Shown here in pieces: positions 9,039 through 16,535 of a DNA stretch of 34,393 bases. A program made the translations under genes and the position numbers. The notes under the pieces were generated by a model. That model was given only the letters and a program-made list of their open reading frames with translations, did no database searches and was not told the origin of the DNA. The stretch comes from an uncultured Prevotellaceae bacterium (GTDB taxonomy: Bacteria; Bacteroidota; Bacteroidia; Bacteroidales; Bacteroidaceae), in the NCBI GenBank assembly GCA_947303855.1, contig CAMYZO010000032.1, forward strand, positions 1-34,393. The letters run 5' to 3'. Numbering within the stretch: the first letter of the stretch is position 1; the number at the start of each line of letters is the position of its first letter.

Positions 9039-10883
9039 ATAGTCAATTTCATGGTCAAGCTTCGAGAGGAAGTCATCGAAGACCTCCTGCTCGACATCGC
9101 CCATGGCAAATTCCTTTTCGGCATCCTTGCGAATCTCGGCAATCCAGGCACGGCGGGCGCGGACATAGTCCTCACGGATGCGCTCACAGGCGGCGGCATC
9201 CAGCTCCGTCAGGTGGTAGTAGTCAAGAATCATCTGGTACGACCAGGCCCAACGGTAGTCGCGGTAGCGGTTGTTGATATCGCTGAGACGGTCGAGTACT
9301 TGCTGTATGTTCTCAATGACGCCCACCTTGACATCGTCTATCAGGCGTTTTTCCTCGCTCTCCGGCAGCAGCAGTCCGCTGAGGTCAGTCCAGCGGCCCT
9401 TGCCGACAGAGCTCACCGGCTCGCCGATGTACCCCTCCTTCTGGGCACGCTTCAGCACGGCGCCCATATAGATGCGCAGGGCAATGTCGTAATACTTCAG
9501 ACCCTTGCGCAGCGACGTGGCGTTGATGACATACTCGTGGAAGTTATAGGTCGACACGTTGTCGCCCGATGCCTCGCGCAGGGCTTTCAGAATCTTGATG
9601 CCCTCCATGATTTCGCCCACGGTGAAGGGCGACAGCCAGTCGAAGTTGATGATTGACTTTCGCGACTGCTTGGAGCGCTTGTCACGCTTGGGCCATTTCT
9701 TGATGTCGCGGTACAGGCCCACGGTAGTGATGTTTCGGCCTGGCACCAGATAGCAGTCGTCGCCATAGGCCATAAGGTAGCTGAAGGGCAGGTTGCGCGT
9801 GTCGGGATGGTGCATCAGCTTGCCGAAGCAGACGGAGAAGGCGCCGATGGTGGCGGGCATCAGGATATAGGAGCCTGAAGCCGTCTTCGTGCCACGCTCC
9901 AGGGTGCCGAAGTGCATGGGTCCCATCTTGTAGGCATGGTTCGAAAAGTTGGTGTTGGAGCCGGCATTGTAGAACGAGAACTCGCCGCCGATGAGCAGGC
10001 TCGACTTGTGGTGGCTGGCCGAGAAGGGACCGCAGAAGGCGGCGCAGGCCTCGCCGTTGGCCATGAACGAGTTGGCGAAGAACAGGCTGGCCTCGGCAGT
10101 AAAACCGTTGGTAATCTGGCAGGCCTCACCCACGAAGCAGTCCTGCATCTTCACGCTGTTGTTGATGCTGCAGCCGTCGCAGATGATGCTGTTCTCGCAG
10201 ATGACACCCGTGCCTATGAACACCGGCGCGTCCATCGACGACATGACCGTACACTCCGAGAGGCGGGCGGCACCGCTGATTTCGCAGTAGCCCTTGATGA
10301 CGGTGTTGGTAATATCCTTGGCATTGATAATCTTCACGTTGTTGCCGATGAAGCCCCGTTCTGGGCGTGTCACGCGCAGCTCGTCCTCAATCATCTGCCG
10401 CAGCCTCTGCTGCAGCTCCTTGTCGCGGTGGTGCTTCACCATGAGGGCTGCCATCTGCGAGTTCAGCTCGCGGAAGATGGTGACATTGCCGTCGCCCATC
10501 TCGTTCAGCACGGAGATGACCGACCCCTCGCCGTAGGTGGCGTCCTCGGTGGTCTCTAAGGTGCAGATGTTCGATATGTAGCAGTCGTTGCCGATGGTGT
10601 AGTTGTTGATATAGTTGCCCACCTTCTCTATCAGGCAGTCATTGCCCACGGTGACGTTACGCAGCGTGGCGTCGTTGATGCCGGAGTGCTTGAAGAAGCC
10701 CTTGCTGACCTCCACATTCTTATGGAACTCGCCCAGCCGTATGTCGCCGTAGAACATGACGCGGTGGAAGTTGTAGGGCTTGAACCCTTCGGCTACCATC
10801 ACGCGCTGCCAGTCTTCAGCCCAGCAGACATTGTTCTCTAAACCTTCAATCTCGGTTGGTGTAAGATGTCTGTACTCACTCAT
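9030..10883 (-). CDS. DUF4954 family protein with left-handed beta-helix repeats
   Basis: A 617-residue protein with no signal peptide. Its first half is rich in hexapeptide-like turns (VTVGNDCLIEKVG, YTIGNDCYISN, FIGNNVKIINAKDITNT, GTGVICENSIICDGCSI), which form left-handed beta helices in sugar-nucleotide acyl- and nucleotidyltransferases. The last 200 residues are helical and charged. I recognise it as the Bacteroidota DUF4954 family; the reaction is unknown. The ATG at 10883 is chosen because the preceding 42 codons are the antisense-like 3' end of hflX and the start overlaps the hflX stop by 8 bp (ATGAGTGA), which suggests translational coupling. Its stop codon lies in a heptamer array. 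Confidence 0.8.
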   Translation of the reverse strand: MSEYRHLTPTEIEGLENNVCWAEDWQRVMVAEGFKPYNFHRVMFYGDIRLGEFHKNVEVSKGFFKHSGINDATLRNVTVGNDCLIEKVGNYINNYTIGNDCYISNICTLETTEDATYGEGSVISVLNEMGDGNVTIFRELNSQMAALMVKHHRDKELQQRLRQMIEDELRVTRPERGFIGNNVKIINAKDITNTVIKGYCEISGAARLSECTVMSSMDAPVFIGTGVICENSIICDGCSINNSVKMQDCFVGEACQITNGFTAEASLFFANSFMANGEACAAFCGPFSASHHKSSLLIGGEFSFYNAGSNTNFSNHAYKMGPMHFGTLERGTKTASGSYILMPATIGAFSVCFGKLMHHPDTRNLPFSYLMAYGDDCYLVPGRNITTVGLYRDIKKWPKRDKRSKQSRKSIINFDWLSPFTVGEIMEGIKILKALREASGDNVSTYNFHEYVINATSLRKGLKYYDIALRIYMGAVLKRAQKEGYIGEPVSSVGKGRWTDLSGLLLPESEEKRLIDDVKVGVIENIQQVLDRLSDINNRYRDYRWAWSYQMILDYYHLTELDAAACERIREDYVRARRAWIAEIRKDAEKEFAMGDVEQEVFDDFLSKLDHEIDYEN

Positions 10884-12123
10884 AGTCTTGATATAAAAAA
10901 TCGTTATACGGATATTTCTGTACGTGCAGCTCGCGCACCCTCTTGTAGAGCACGTCGCGCAGCTCGTCGATATTCTCTTTCTCACGGGCCGAGATGAAAA
11001 GGCAGTCATCGCCCATCTTGGCCATCCACGTCCGGCGCAGCTCGTCGAGCGAGATGTTCTCGCGCGTGGGCTCCGTCAGGTCGTCCTCGTCCTGCGGTGT
11101 CCACGTGTAGGCATCAATCTTGTTGAAGACCATCATCGACGGCTTCTCGGCACAGCCCAGCTCGGCCAGCGTCTTCTCTACCACGGTTATCTGCTCCTCG
11201 AAGTCGGGATGTGAGATGTCAACGACATGTACCAGCAGGTCGGCCTCGCGCACCTCGTCGAGGGTCGACTTGAACGACTCCACCAGGTCTGAGGGCAGCT
11301 TGCGGATAAAGCCCACGGTGTCGGCCAGCAGGAAGGGCAGGTTGTCGATGGTCATCTTGCGCACCGTGGTGTCGAGGGTGGCAAAGAGCTTGTTCTCGGC
11401 AAACACCTCGCTCTTCGACAGCAGATTCATCATCGTCGACTTGCCCACGTTGGTATAGCCCACTAAGGCCACGCGGATCAGGCGGCCGCGGTTCTTGCGC
11501 TGCGTCGTCTTCTGCTGGTCAATCTCCTTCAGTCGCTGTTTCAGCAGCGTGATGCGCTGCAGGATGATACGGCGGTCCATCTCCAACTGGGTTTCACCAG
11601 GACCGCGCAGTCCTACCGAGCCCTTGCCACCGCCGGAGCCGGAGCCGCCGCCCTGACGCTCCAGGTGGGTCCACAGGCGCTGCAGGCGGGGCAGCATATA
11701 GCGGTGCTGGGCCAGCTCCACCTGGGCCTTGGCCTCAGCCGTCTGGGCACGCATGGCAAAGATGTCGAGTATCAGCGACGTGCGATCCAGAATCTTCACC
11801 TGCAGCTCCTTCTCGATGTTCCGCAGCTGCTTGGCCGTCAGCTCGTCGTCGAAGATGACCATGCCCACGGGCTCTTCCGCATCCTCGCAGTCCTTAATAT
11901 ATTGCTTGATTTCCAGAAGCTTACCGCTGCCGACGTAGGTCACGGCGCTGGGACCGCCCACCTTCTGCGTGAAGCGGCGAACGACCACGGCACCGGCCGT
12001 CTCAGCCAGAAACTCCAGCTCATCCAAATATTCCTTGGTCTTGGCCTCGCTCTGCTGGTTGGTTATCAGTCCCACGAGCACCGCCGTCTCAGCCTTGGCT
12101 TCCGATATGACAAATTCCTTCAT
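10876..12123 (-). CDS. hflX: GTPase HflX
   Basis: A ribosome-binding GTPase that splits stalled or stressed ribosomes in bacteria where it has been studied. The 415-residue protein has the N-terminal HflX domain (about 15-120), a Gly-rich linker GGGSGSGGGKGSVGLRGPGE (158-177), the helical region EMDRRIILQRI, then the G domain: G1 GYTNVGKST (222-230), G3 DTVG (268-271), G4 NKID late in the domain. It heads the minus-strand series, with a full promoter 19 bp upstream of the start, so the downstream DUF4954, M16, fumarase, M6 and nagB genes may share its transcript. Confidence 0.95.
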   Translation of the reverse strand: MKEFVISEAKAETAVLVGLITNQQSEAKTKEYLDELEFLAETAGAVVVRRFTQKVGGPSAVTYVGSGKLLEIKQYIKDCEDAEEPVGMVIFDDELTAKQLRNIEKELQVKILDRTSLILDIFAMRAQTAEAKAQVELAQHRYMLPRLQRLWTHLERQGGGSGSGGGKGSVGLRGPGETQLEMDRRIILQRITLLKQRLKEIDQQKTTQRKNRGRLIRVALVGYTNVGKSTMMNLLSKSEVFAENKLFATLDTTVRKMTIDNLPFLLADTVGFIRKLPSDLVESFKSTLDEVREADLLVHVVDISHPDFEEQITVVEKTLAELGCAEKPSMMVFNKIDAYTWTPQDEDDLTEPTRENISLDELRRTWMAKMGDDCLFISAREKENIDELRDVLYKRVRELHVQKYPYNDFLYQDYE

Positions 12124-12141
12124 TCTTTCCTTTTAATGGTG

Positions 12142-12172
12142 CAAAGATACTGAAAATCTGAATAACCGCAAA
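12142..12172 (-). promoter_or_regulatory. Promoter of hflX
   Basis: Minus strand TTTG (12169-12172), exactly 19 bp, TATCTTTG (12142-12149). This is a full match to the Bacteroidota sigma factor consensus and gives a 5' leader of about 12 nt before the ATG at 12123. Confidence 0.8.
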
Positions 12173-12269
12173 AAGAATGACAGATTTTTTCAATAATAAA
12201 ATGCGGGGAGCGGTTAAACCTTTTAGATAAGGGCACGTCAAACGTAGAACATGAACTAACAGCCATAAT

Positions 12270-14219
12270 ATGAAAAGACTACTACTGACGGCCAGCATGG
12301 TTCTGGCAACAGGCCTGCCCTTGACGGCACAAACCAATTATGACCTTTCAACCATCAAGCGCGAACAGCTGAACCGCGGCGTCGTGGCCGTGAAGACCCC
12401 TGACGGCAAGGTGGCCGTCAGCTGGCGCACGCTGACAAGCGACCAGAAAGGCCAGGTCTTCGACCTCTACCGCAACGGCGTCAGGCTGAACAAAGAGCCG
12501 CTGACGCAGGGCGGCACCTTCTTCGTGGATGAAGAGCCGCTGACAACGGATGCCACCTACGAGGTGCGGGGCGGCGGCAAGGACGGCAGCTTCACGCTGA
12601 AGGCCGACGCGCCGGCGGGCTATCTGTCCATACCCATCGAGAAGCCTGAGGGCGGCAAGGTACCGGCCATGGAGATGCCGCAACGGCCACGTGGCAACGG
12701 CAACTTCAGGGGTGACAACGGCAGAGGACGGCGCGGACCGCGTGGAGGCTTCCGCCGCGACGACGGCAGCTATACCTACACCGCTAACGATGCGTCGGTC
12801 GGCGATGTGGACGGTGACGGACAATATGAGATATTCCTGAAGTGGGAGCCGTCGAACGCCCGCGACAACGCTCACGACGGCTATACGGGGCCGGTGCTCA
12901 TAGACTGCTACCGGCTGGACGGTACCCGACTGTGGCGCATCAACCTGGGACAGAACATCCGTGCCGGTGCCCACTACACGCAGTTCATGGTCTACGACTT
13001 TGACGGCGACGGACGGGCCGAGCTGATGGTGCGCACGTCGGACGGCACCCGCGACGGACTGGGCACCGTCATCGGCGACTCACTGGCAGACTACAGGAAC
13101 AAGGCGGGCCGCATCGTGACAGGACAGGAATACCTGTCGGTGTTCGACGGACTGACAGGGCGGGTGCTGGACAGCAAGCCCTACACCCCACAGCGCGGCG
13201 ACCCCATGGGCTGGGGCGACGACCGTGCCAACCGCTCCGACCGCTTCCTGGCAGCAGTAGGCTATCTGGACGGCATCCATGCCAGCGGCATCTTCTGTCG
13301 CGGCTATTACACCCGGACGGTCATTGCCGCCTGGGACTGGGACGGCAAGGAACTGAAAGAGCGCTGGACCTTTGACACCAACCAGCCGGCATGGAAGGCG
13401 TATGCCGGACAGGGCAACCACAACCTGCGCATAGCCGATGTCGACGGCGACGGCTGCGACGAGATAACCTACGGGTCGATGGCTGTTGACCACGACGGCA
13501 AGGGCCTGTACAACACCGGCTTCGGCCACGGCGACGCCATCCACCTGATAGCCGACCCGAAGGACAACCAGCTCTACGTCTGGGACTGCCACGAGAACCG
13601 CCGTGACGGCAGCGACCTGAGGAATGCACGGACGGGCGAGGTGGTGTTCCAGGTTAAGTCGTCGACCGATGTGGGCCGCTGTATGGCTGCCGACATAGAC
13701 CCGACGAACCCGGGCTGCGAGATGTGGTCGACGGACAGCCACGGCATACGGACGATGACGGGCGACGTGCTGTTTACGGCCCAGGATGCCGGCGACCCGC
13801 AGCACGACAACTCGCTGGTGCTGAACGGACGCTGGCTCAGCGTGAACTTCGGCATCTGGTGGGACGGCGACCTGCTGCGCGAACTGCTCGACCGTGCCGC
13901 CGTCACCAAATACGACTGGGAGCAGCATGCCGTGGTCGACGTGATGCGCTTTGACGGGGAGTTCAACAATTGGACGAAGTCGAACCCCTGCCTGTCAGCC
14001 GACCTGCTGGGCGACTGGCGCGAGGAGGTGCTGCTGCGCAACCGTGAGTCGACGGAACTGCGGCTCTACGTCACCACCATTCCCACGGGCTACCGCCTCA
14101 ACTGCCTGATGGAGGACATTCCCTACCGCCTCTCGGTGGCTACTGAGAACGTGGCCTACAACCAGCCGCCCGAAGCCGGCTACTATATAGGGCCTGACCG
14201 CACGGACTATCTGAAGTAA
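12270..14219 (+). CDS. Rhamnogalacturonan lyase, polysaccharide lyase family 11
   Basis: Cleaves the rhamnogalacturonan I backbone of pectin by beta-elimination. The 649-residue product has a signal peptide ending LPLTAQ (about 21), an N-terminal beta domain (VAVSWRTLTSD), and the PL11 eight-bladed propeller with calcium-binding DxDGDG loops: GDVDGDGQYEI, YDFDGDGRAEL, ADVDGDGCDEI. The LKWEPSNARDNAHDGYTGP stretch is characteristic. An Arg/Gly-rich run of about 33 residues (134-166) sits between the beta domain and the first propeller blade, where related enzymes are much shorter. It stands alone, with no SusC/D or other pectin genes near; no promoter box was found upstream. Predicted location is the periplasm or outside. 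Confidence 0.9.
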   Translation: MKRLLLTASMVLATGLPLTAQTNYDLSTIKREQLNRGVVAVKTPDGKVAVSWRTLTSDQKGQVFDLYRNGVRLNKEPLTQGGTFFVDEEPLTTDATYEVRGGGKDGSFTLKADAPAGYLSIPIEKPEGGKVPAMEMPQRPRGNGNFRGDNGRGRRGPRGGFRRDDGSYTYTANDASVGDVDGDGQYEIFLKWEPSNARDNAHDGYTGPVLIDCYRLDGTRLWRINLGQNIRAGAHYTQFMVYDFDGDGRAELMVRTSDGTRDGLGTVIGDSLADYRNKAGRIVTGQEYLSVFDGLTGRVLDSKPYTPQRGDPMGWGDDRANRSDRFLAAVGYLDGIHASGIFCRGYYTRTVIAAWDWDGKELKERWTFDTNQPAWKAYAGQGNHNLRIADVDGDGCDEITYGSMAVDHDGKGLYNTGFGHGDAIHLIADPKDNQLYVWDCHENRRDGSDLRNARTGEVVFQVKSSTDVGRCMAADIDPTNPGCEMWSTDSHGIRTMTGDVLFTAQDAGDPQHDNSLVLNGRWLSVNFGIWWDGDLLRELLDRAAVTKYDWEQHAVVDVMRFDGEFNNWTKSNPCLSADLLGDWREEVLLRNRESTELRLYVTTIPTGYRLNCLMEDIPYRLSVATENVAYNQPPEAGYYIGPDRTDYLK

Positions 14220-14251
14220 AGTGCAATGTGCCCCTGGTTAAACCATTAGTT

Positions 14252-14266
14252 TGTCTTAACAAGACA
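14252..14266. promoter_or_regulatory. Candidate operator palindrome upstream of higBA
   Basis: TGTCTT-AAC-AAGACA, a 6-bp inverted repeat 17 bp upstream of the higB -33 box. Antitoxins of this type usually bind palindromes at their own promoter. A weak 3' hairpin of the PL11 gene is the alternative. Confidence 0.3.
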
Positions 14267-14283
14267 GAATAATAGGAAAAAGT

Positions 14284-14314
14284 TTTGTAATATCGAAATT
14301 AATTTTTATCTTTG
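14284..14314 (+). promoter_or_regulatory. Promoter of higBA, predicting a leaderless mRNA
   Basis: TTTG (14284-14287), exactly 19 bp, TATCTTTG (14307-14314). The higB ATG follows at 14319, only 4 bp after the box, so the start site should coincide with or lie next to the A of the ATG. Confidence 0.8.
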
Positions 14315-14318
14315 CACC

Positions 14319-14615
14319 ATGAGAGTATTGGCTTATTCTACTATAAGAGATTACATAAAGATTCATGCGGATGCCGACAAGCCCTTGCGTGACTGGTATG
14401 TTAAGGTGACTAAAGCTAACTGGAAAAGCCTTGCAGATATCAGAAATGATTTCAATCATGTTGATTTCGTAGGCAATGACAGATATGTTTTCGATATTGG
14501 CGGCAACAATTTTAGGGTAGTTGTAGTGGTGATATTCCTTTCTCACATGGTTTACATCCGTTTTATCGGAACACATGCAGAGTATGACAAGATAACGGAC
14601 ATAAAGAATATTTAA
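14319..14615 (+). CDS. higB: HigB-type toxin (mRNA interferase)
   Basis: A ribosome-dependent mRNA endonuclease of the RelE/HigB fold, held in check by the protein encoded next. The 98-residue product shows the family layout: short N-terminal strand and helix (MRVLAYSTIRDYIKIHADAD), the LRDWY helix, DIGGNNFRVVVVV, and the C-terminal FIGTHAEYDKI with the His/Tyr-containing end typical of HigB. There is no other in-frame Met before the core, and the start matches family N-termini. Toxin precedes antitoxin by 2 bp, the usual hig order. The A/T-richer base use than in neighbours fits a mobile toxin-antitoxin gene. Confidence 0.9.
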   Translation: MRVLAYSTIRDYIKIHADADKPLRDWYVKVTKANWKSLADIRNDFNHVDFVGNDRYVFDIGGNNFRVVVVVIFLSHMVYIRFIGTHAEYDKITDIKNI

Positions 14616-14617
14616 GT

Positions 14618-14983
14618 ATGACACAGATAAAAAACGAAACCCAGTACAAGGCTGCACAGGAGCGCATAGAGGAATTACTTAAGATTGTGAATAACGAGAC
14701 TCCTGCCACCGACAAGAACTTCATAGAACTAGAGCTGATTTCCAATTTGGCTGTAGACTATGAAGAGGCCCATTATCCCATCAAGCCGTTGTCATTAGTC
14801 GAAACAATGGAGTTACGTATGTATGAAATGGGCCTGACCCGTCAGAACCTTTCTGAAATGCTGAACCTTAGCAAGTCATCTGTCAGCGATTTGCTTTCTG
14901 GCAAGCGCGAACCGACTTTAAAGACCGCACGTACAATCGCACAGAAACTCAATATAGACGCTTCCGTAGTACTCGGTTTATAA
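14618..14983 (+). CDS. higA: HigA-type antitoxin with helix-turn-helix domain
   Basis: A 121-residue DNA-binding antitoxin. The N-terminal part (1-65) is helical with an acidic stretch and is the probable toxin-contacting region; the C-terminal part (about 68-121) is an XRE-type helix-turn-helix, LTRQNLSEMLNLSKSSVSDL, followed by SGKREPTLKTARTIAQKL. It should neutralise the HigB-like toxin and repress the pair's promoter. A strong terminator follows 39 bp after its stop. Confidence 0.9.
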   Translation: MTQIKNETQYKAAQERIEELLKIVNNETPATDKNFIELELISNLAVDYEEAHYPIKPLSLVETMELRMYEMGLTRQNLSEMLNLSKSSVSDLLSGKREPTLKTARTIAQKLNIDASVVLGL

Positions 14984-15022
14984 ATCAATTTTCTCTGATC
15001 CCATGACCTGTCTGAAATAAAA

Positions 15023-15048
15023 AAAATCGGGGCGACGGCCCCGATTTT
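15023..15048. terminator. Bidirectional intrinsic terminator between higA and the GH57 gene
   Basis: AAAATCGGGGC, loop GACG, GCCCCGATTTT: a perfect 11-bp stem with an A-tract before and T-tract after, so it can end transcripts of both the plus-strand higBA pair and the minus-strand glycogen operon that converges on it. Confidence 0.9.
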
Positions 15049-15058
15049 CTTTATCGTC

Positions 15059-16414
15059 TTACTCAGCTTTTTCTGCTGCTTTCTTCCTGGCAGCCGGCTT
15101 CTTGGCAGGCTTGGCAGCCTCATACTTCTCCAGTTTGGCCTTCAGACGGGTAATCTCCTTGTCCTTCATCTCAATCTCGTCACCCTGATTCTTGATGGTG
15201 GTAAGCAGACCCTCCAGCTCATCGTTATCGATGTCAAGGGGATAGAGAGCGTTGACTCTGTTGATGAAGTCGCCCAGGATATTCATGTAGTTGGTGAAGG
15301 CATCGAACGGGCCGCTGTAGATGCCACGGTCGAGACCCACGTTAGAGGGCTTGGTGGTCATGAAGCGGAAGTTGTTGCTGGCCTGCAGATAGTCCCAGTC
15401 CTGATTGATGCGCGGGTCGTTGGCAATACGCAGACGGTCGGCCACGGAGTAGAGCTTCTGGAAAGCCTCGCGCTGCATGGCGTTGCCGAGCCAGCATGAA
15501 CAGTCGCGCTCCTCGTCAACCCACGACAGAGTGTCGGGCACGTCGACGGCACCCACGCTGGGCACCTTCATGCAGATCTCCGTCGGTGTGGCGAAGTCGA
15601 TACCCTTCTCCTTGGCACAGGCGGGCAGGGCCTTGATGAACTCCAGGATATTGCTGCTGAGAGGCTGAGCGATACCCAGGGCCGACAGCTCCATGAAGAT
15701 ATTGATAATCTTCTCCTCCTCAGGGAAGCGGCTGATACGGTCGATGTAGGCATCGGCAAAGAGGGGATAGCCGTCCCACTCGGCATTGTTGAAGCGCAGC
15801 GAGATGTCGTCAGACAGCTCGACATCGCGCAACAGCAGCTTCAGGTTGGGAGCGATGTTACAGTTGTAGACATAGTGCGGCGATTTCCAGCCCAGCACGT
15901 GCTTGGCACCCTCGGTGAGCATGCCCTTGAAGCCCATGGCGGCAATCTGCGAGCCAATGTCATCGCTGTAGATGAGCGACGAGTTGCGGGCCACCTGCGG
16001 CTTCTGTCCGAAGAGCTCCTCAATCTTGGCGCACTGCTTCTTCACGTCGAGGGCAAAGGTCTCCTCGTTGGCCAGCGACGACAGACCGTGGCTGTAGGGC
16101 TCGGCAAGGAACTCCACGCAGCCGGTCTTGGCCAGCTCCTGCAGCTTGGCGATGACCTGCGGGGCATGGTACTCCAGCTGCTCAATGCCGGTGCCTGAGA
16201 GCGAGAAGGCCACCTTGAAGTAGTTGCCGTTCTGCTGAATCATCTCGCCCAGGGCGTTGAGTGCCGGCATATAGCTGCGCTCGGCAATGTCGGTGATGCT
16301 ACGCTCGTTCTCGTAGTCGTCGTAATAGTAATGGTCGGTACCGATGTCGAAGAAACGGTAGCGCTTCAGATGGATAATCTGATGTATCTCAAAATATAAG
16401 CAAATTGTTTTCAT
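15059..16414 (-). CDS. Glycoside hydrolase family 57 (alpha-amylase-like)
   Basis: A cytoplasmic alpha-glucan hydrolase or transferase by family. The 451-residue protein begins MKTICLYFEIHQ, the first conserved block of GH57, and continues with CVEFLAEPYSHG (100-110), RNSSLIYSDDIG and GFKGMLTEGAKHVLG (about 161-175). I do not assign the catalytic Glu and Asp firmly. After about residue 400 comes a coiled coil (KDKEITRLKAKLEKYE) and a Lys/Ala-rich tail (KPAKKPAARKKAAEKAE), not part of the enzyme fold. It is the last gene of the operon with a GT4 enzyme and a debranching enzyme, a set found together in Bacteroidota glycogen loci. The 121-bp gap upstream holds an inverted pair of GC-rich repeats. 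Confidence 0.85.
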   Translation of the reverse strand: MKTICLYFEIHQIIHLKRYRFFDIGTDHYYYDDYENERSITDIAERSYMPALNALGEMIQQNGNYFKVAFSLSGTGIEQLEYHAPQVIAKLQELAKTGCVEFLAEPYSHGLSSLANEETFALDVKKQCAKIEELFGQKPQVARNSSLIYSDDIGSQIAAMGFKGMLTEGAKHVLGWKSPHYVYNCNIAPNLKLLLRDVELSDDISLRFNNAEWDGYPLFADAYIDRISRFPEEEKIINIFMELSALGIAQPLSSNILEFIKALPACAKEKGIDFATPTEICMKVPSVGAVDVPDTLSWVDEERDCSCWLGNAMQREAFQKLYSVADRLRIANDPRINQDWDYLQASNNFRFMTTKPSNVGLDRGIYSGPFDAFTNYMNILGDFINRVNALYPLDIDNDELEGLLTTIKNQGDEIEMKDKEITRLKAKLEKYEAAKPAKKPAARKKAAEKAE

Positions 16415-16421
16415 AATGGAG

Positions 16422-16449
16422 CCCCCCTCTTATCCCCCCGAGGGGGGGG
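16422..16449 (-). repeat. GC-rich palindromic element, copy A
   Basis: Read on the minus strand: C8, TC, G6, ATAAGA, G6. The architecture is a C-run, a short TCG loop, a G-run, a 5-6 nt linker and a second G-run. It ends 7 bp upstream of the GH57 start codon and faces copy B. Confidence 0.8.
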
Positions 16450-16509
16450 AGACCAGCACAGGGGCATTGGGTCTTTTTCTTGTTACTATTATTTGTCGTA
16501 TCCTTTCAT

Positions 16510-16535
16510 CCCCCCTTCGGGGGGAACGAGGGGGG
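16510..16535 (+). repeat. GC-rich palindromic element, copy B
   Basis: Plus strand: C6, TTC, G6, AACGA, G6. It touches the stop codon of the GT4 gene (16536-16538) directly. It forms an inverted pair with copy A across 60 bp. Confidence 0.8.

Noticed and set aside
10884..11009. A longer start for the DUF4954 protein
   Set aside because: The extra 42 codons lie within hflX in another frame and have no family similarity; the ATG at 10883 overlaps the hflX stop in the usual coupled manner.
1973..12123. A common pathway for the six genes from hflX to nagB
   Set aside because: Spacing suggests co-transcription, but the functions (ribosome rescue, proteolysis, fumarase, amino sugars) show no shared pathway that I can support.
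16422..16535. GC-rich pair after GT4 as an operon terminator
   Set aside because: The stems lack a U-tract on the coding strand and the same elements occur within translated codons elsewhere; GH57 is probably still co-transcribed.
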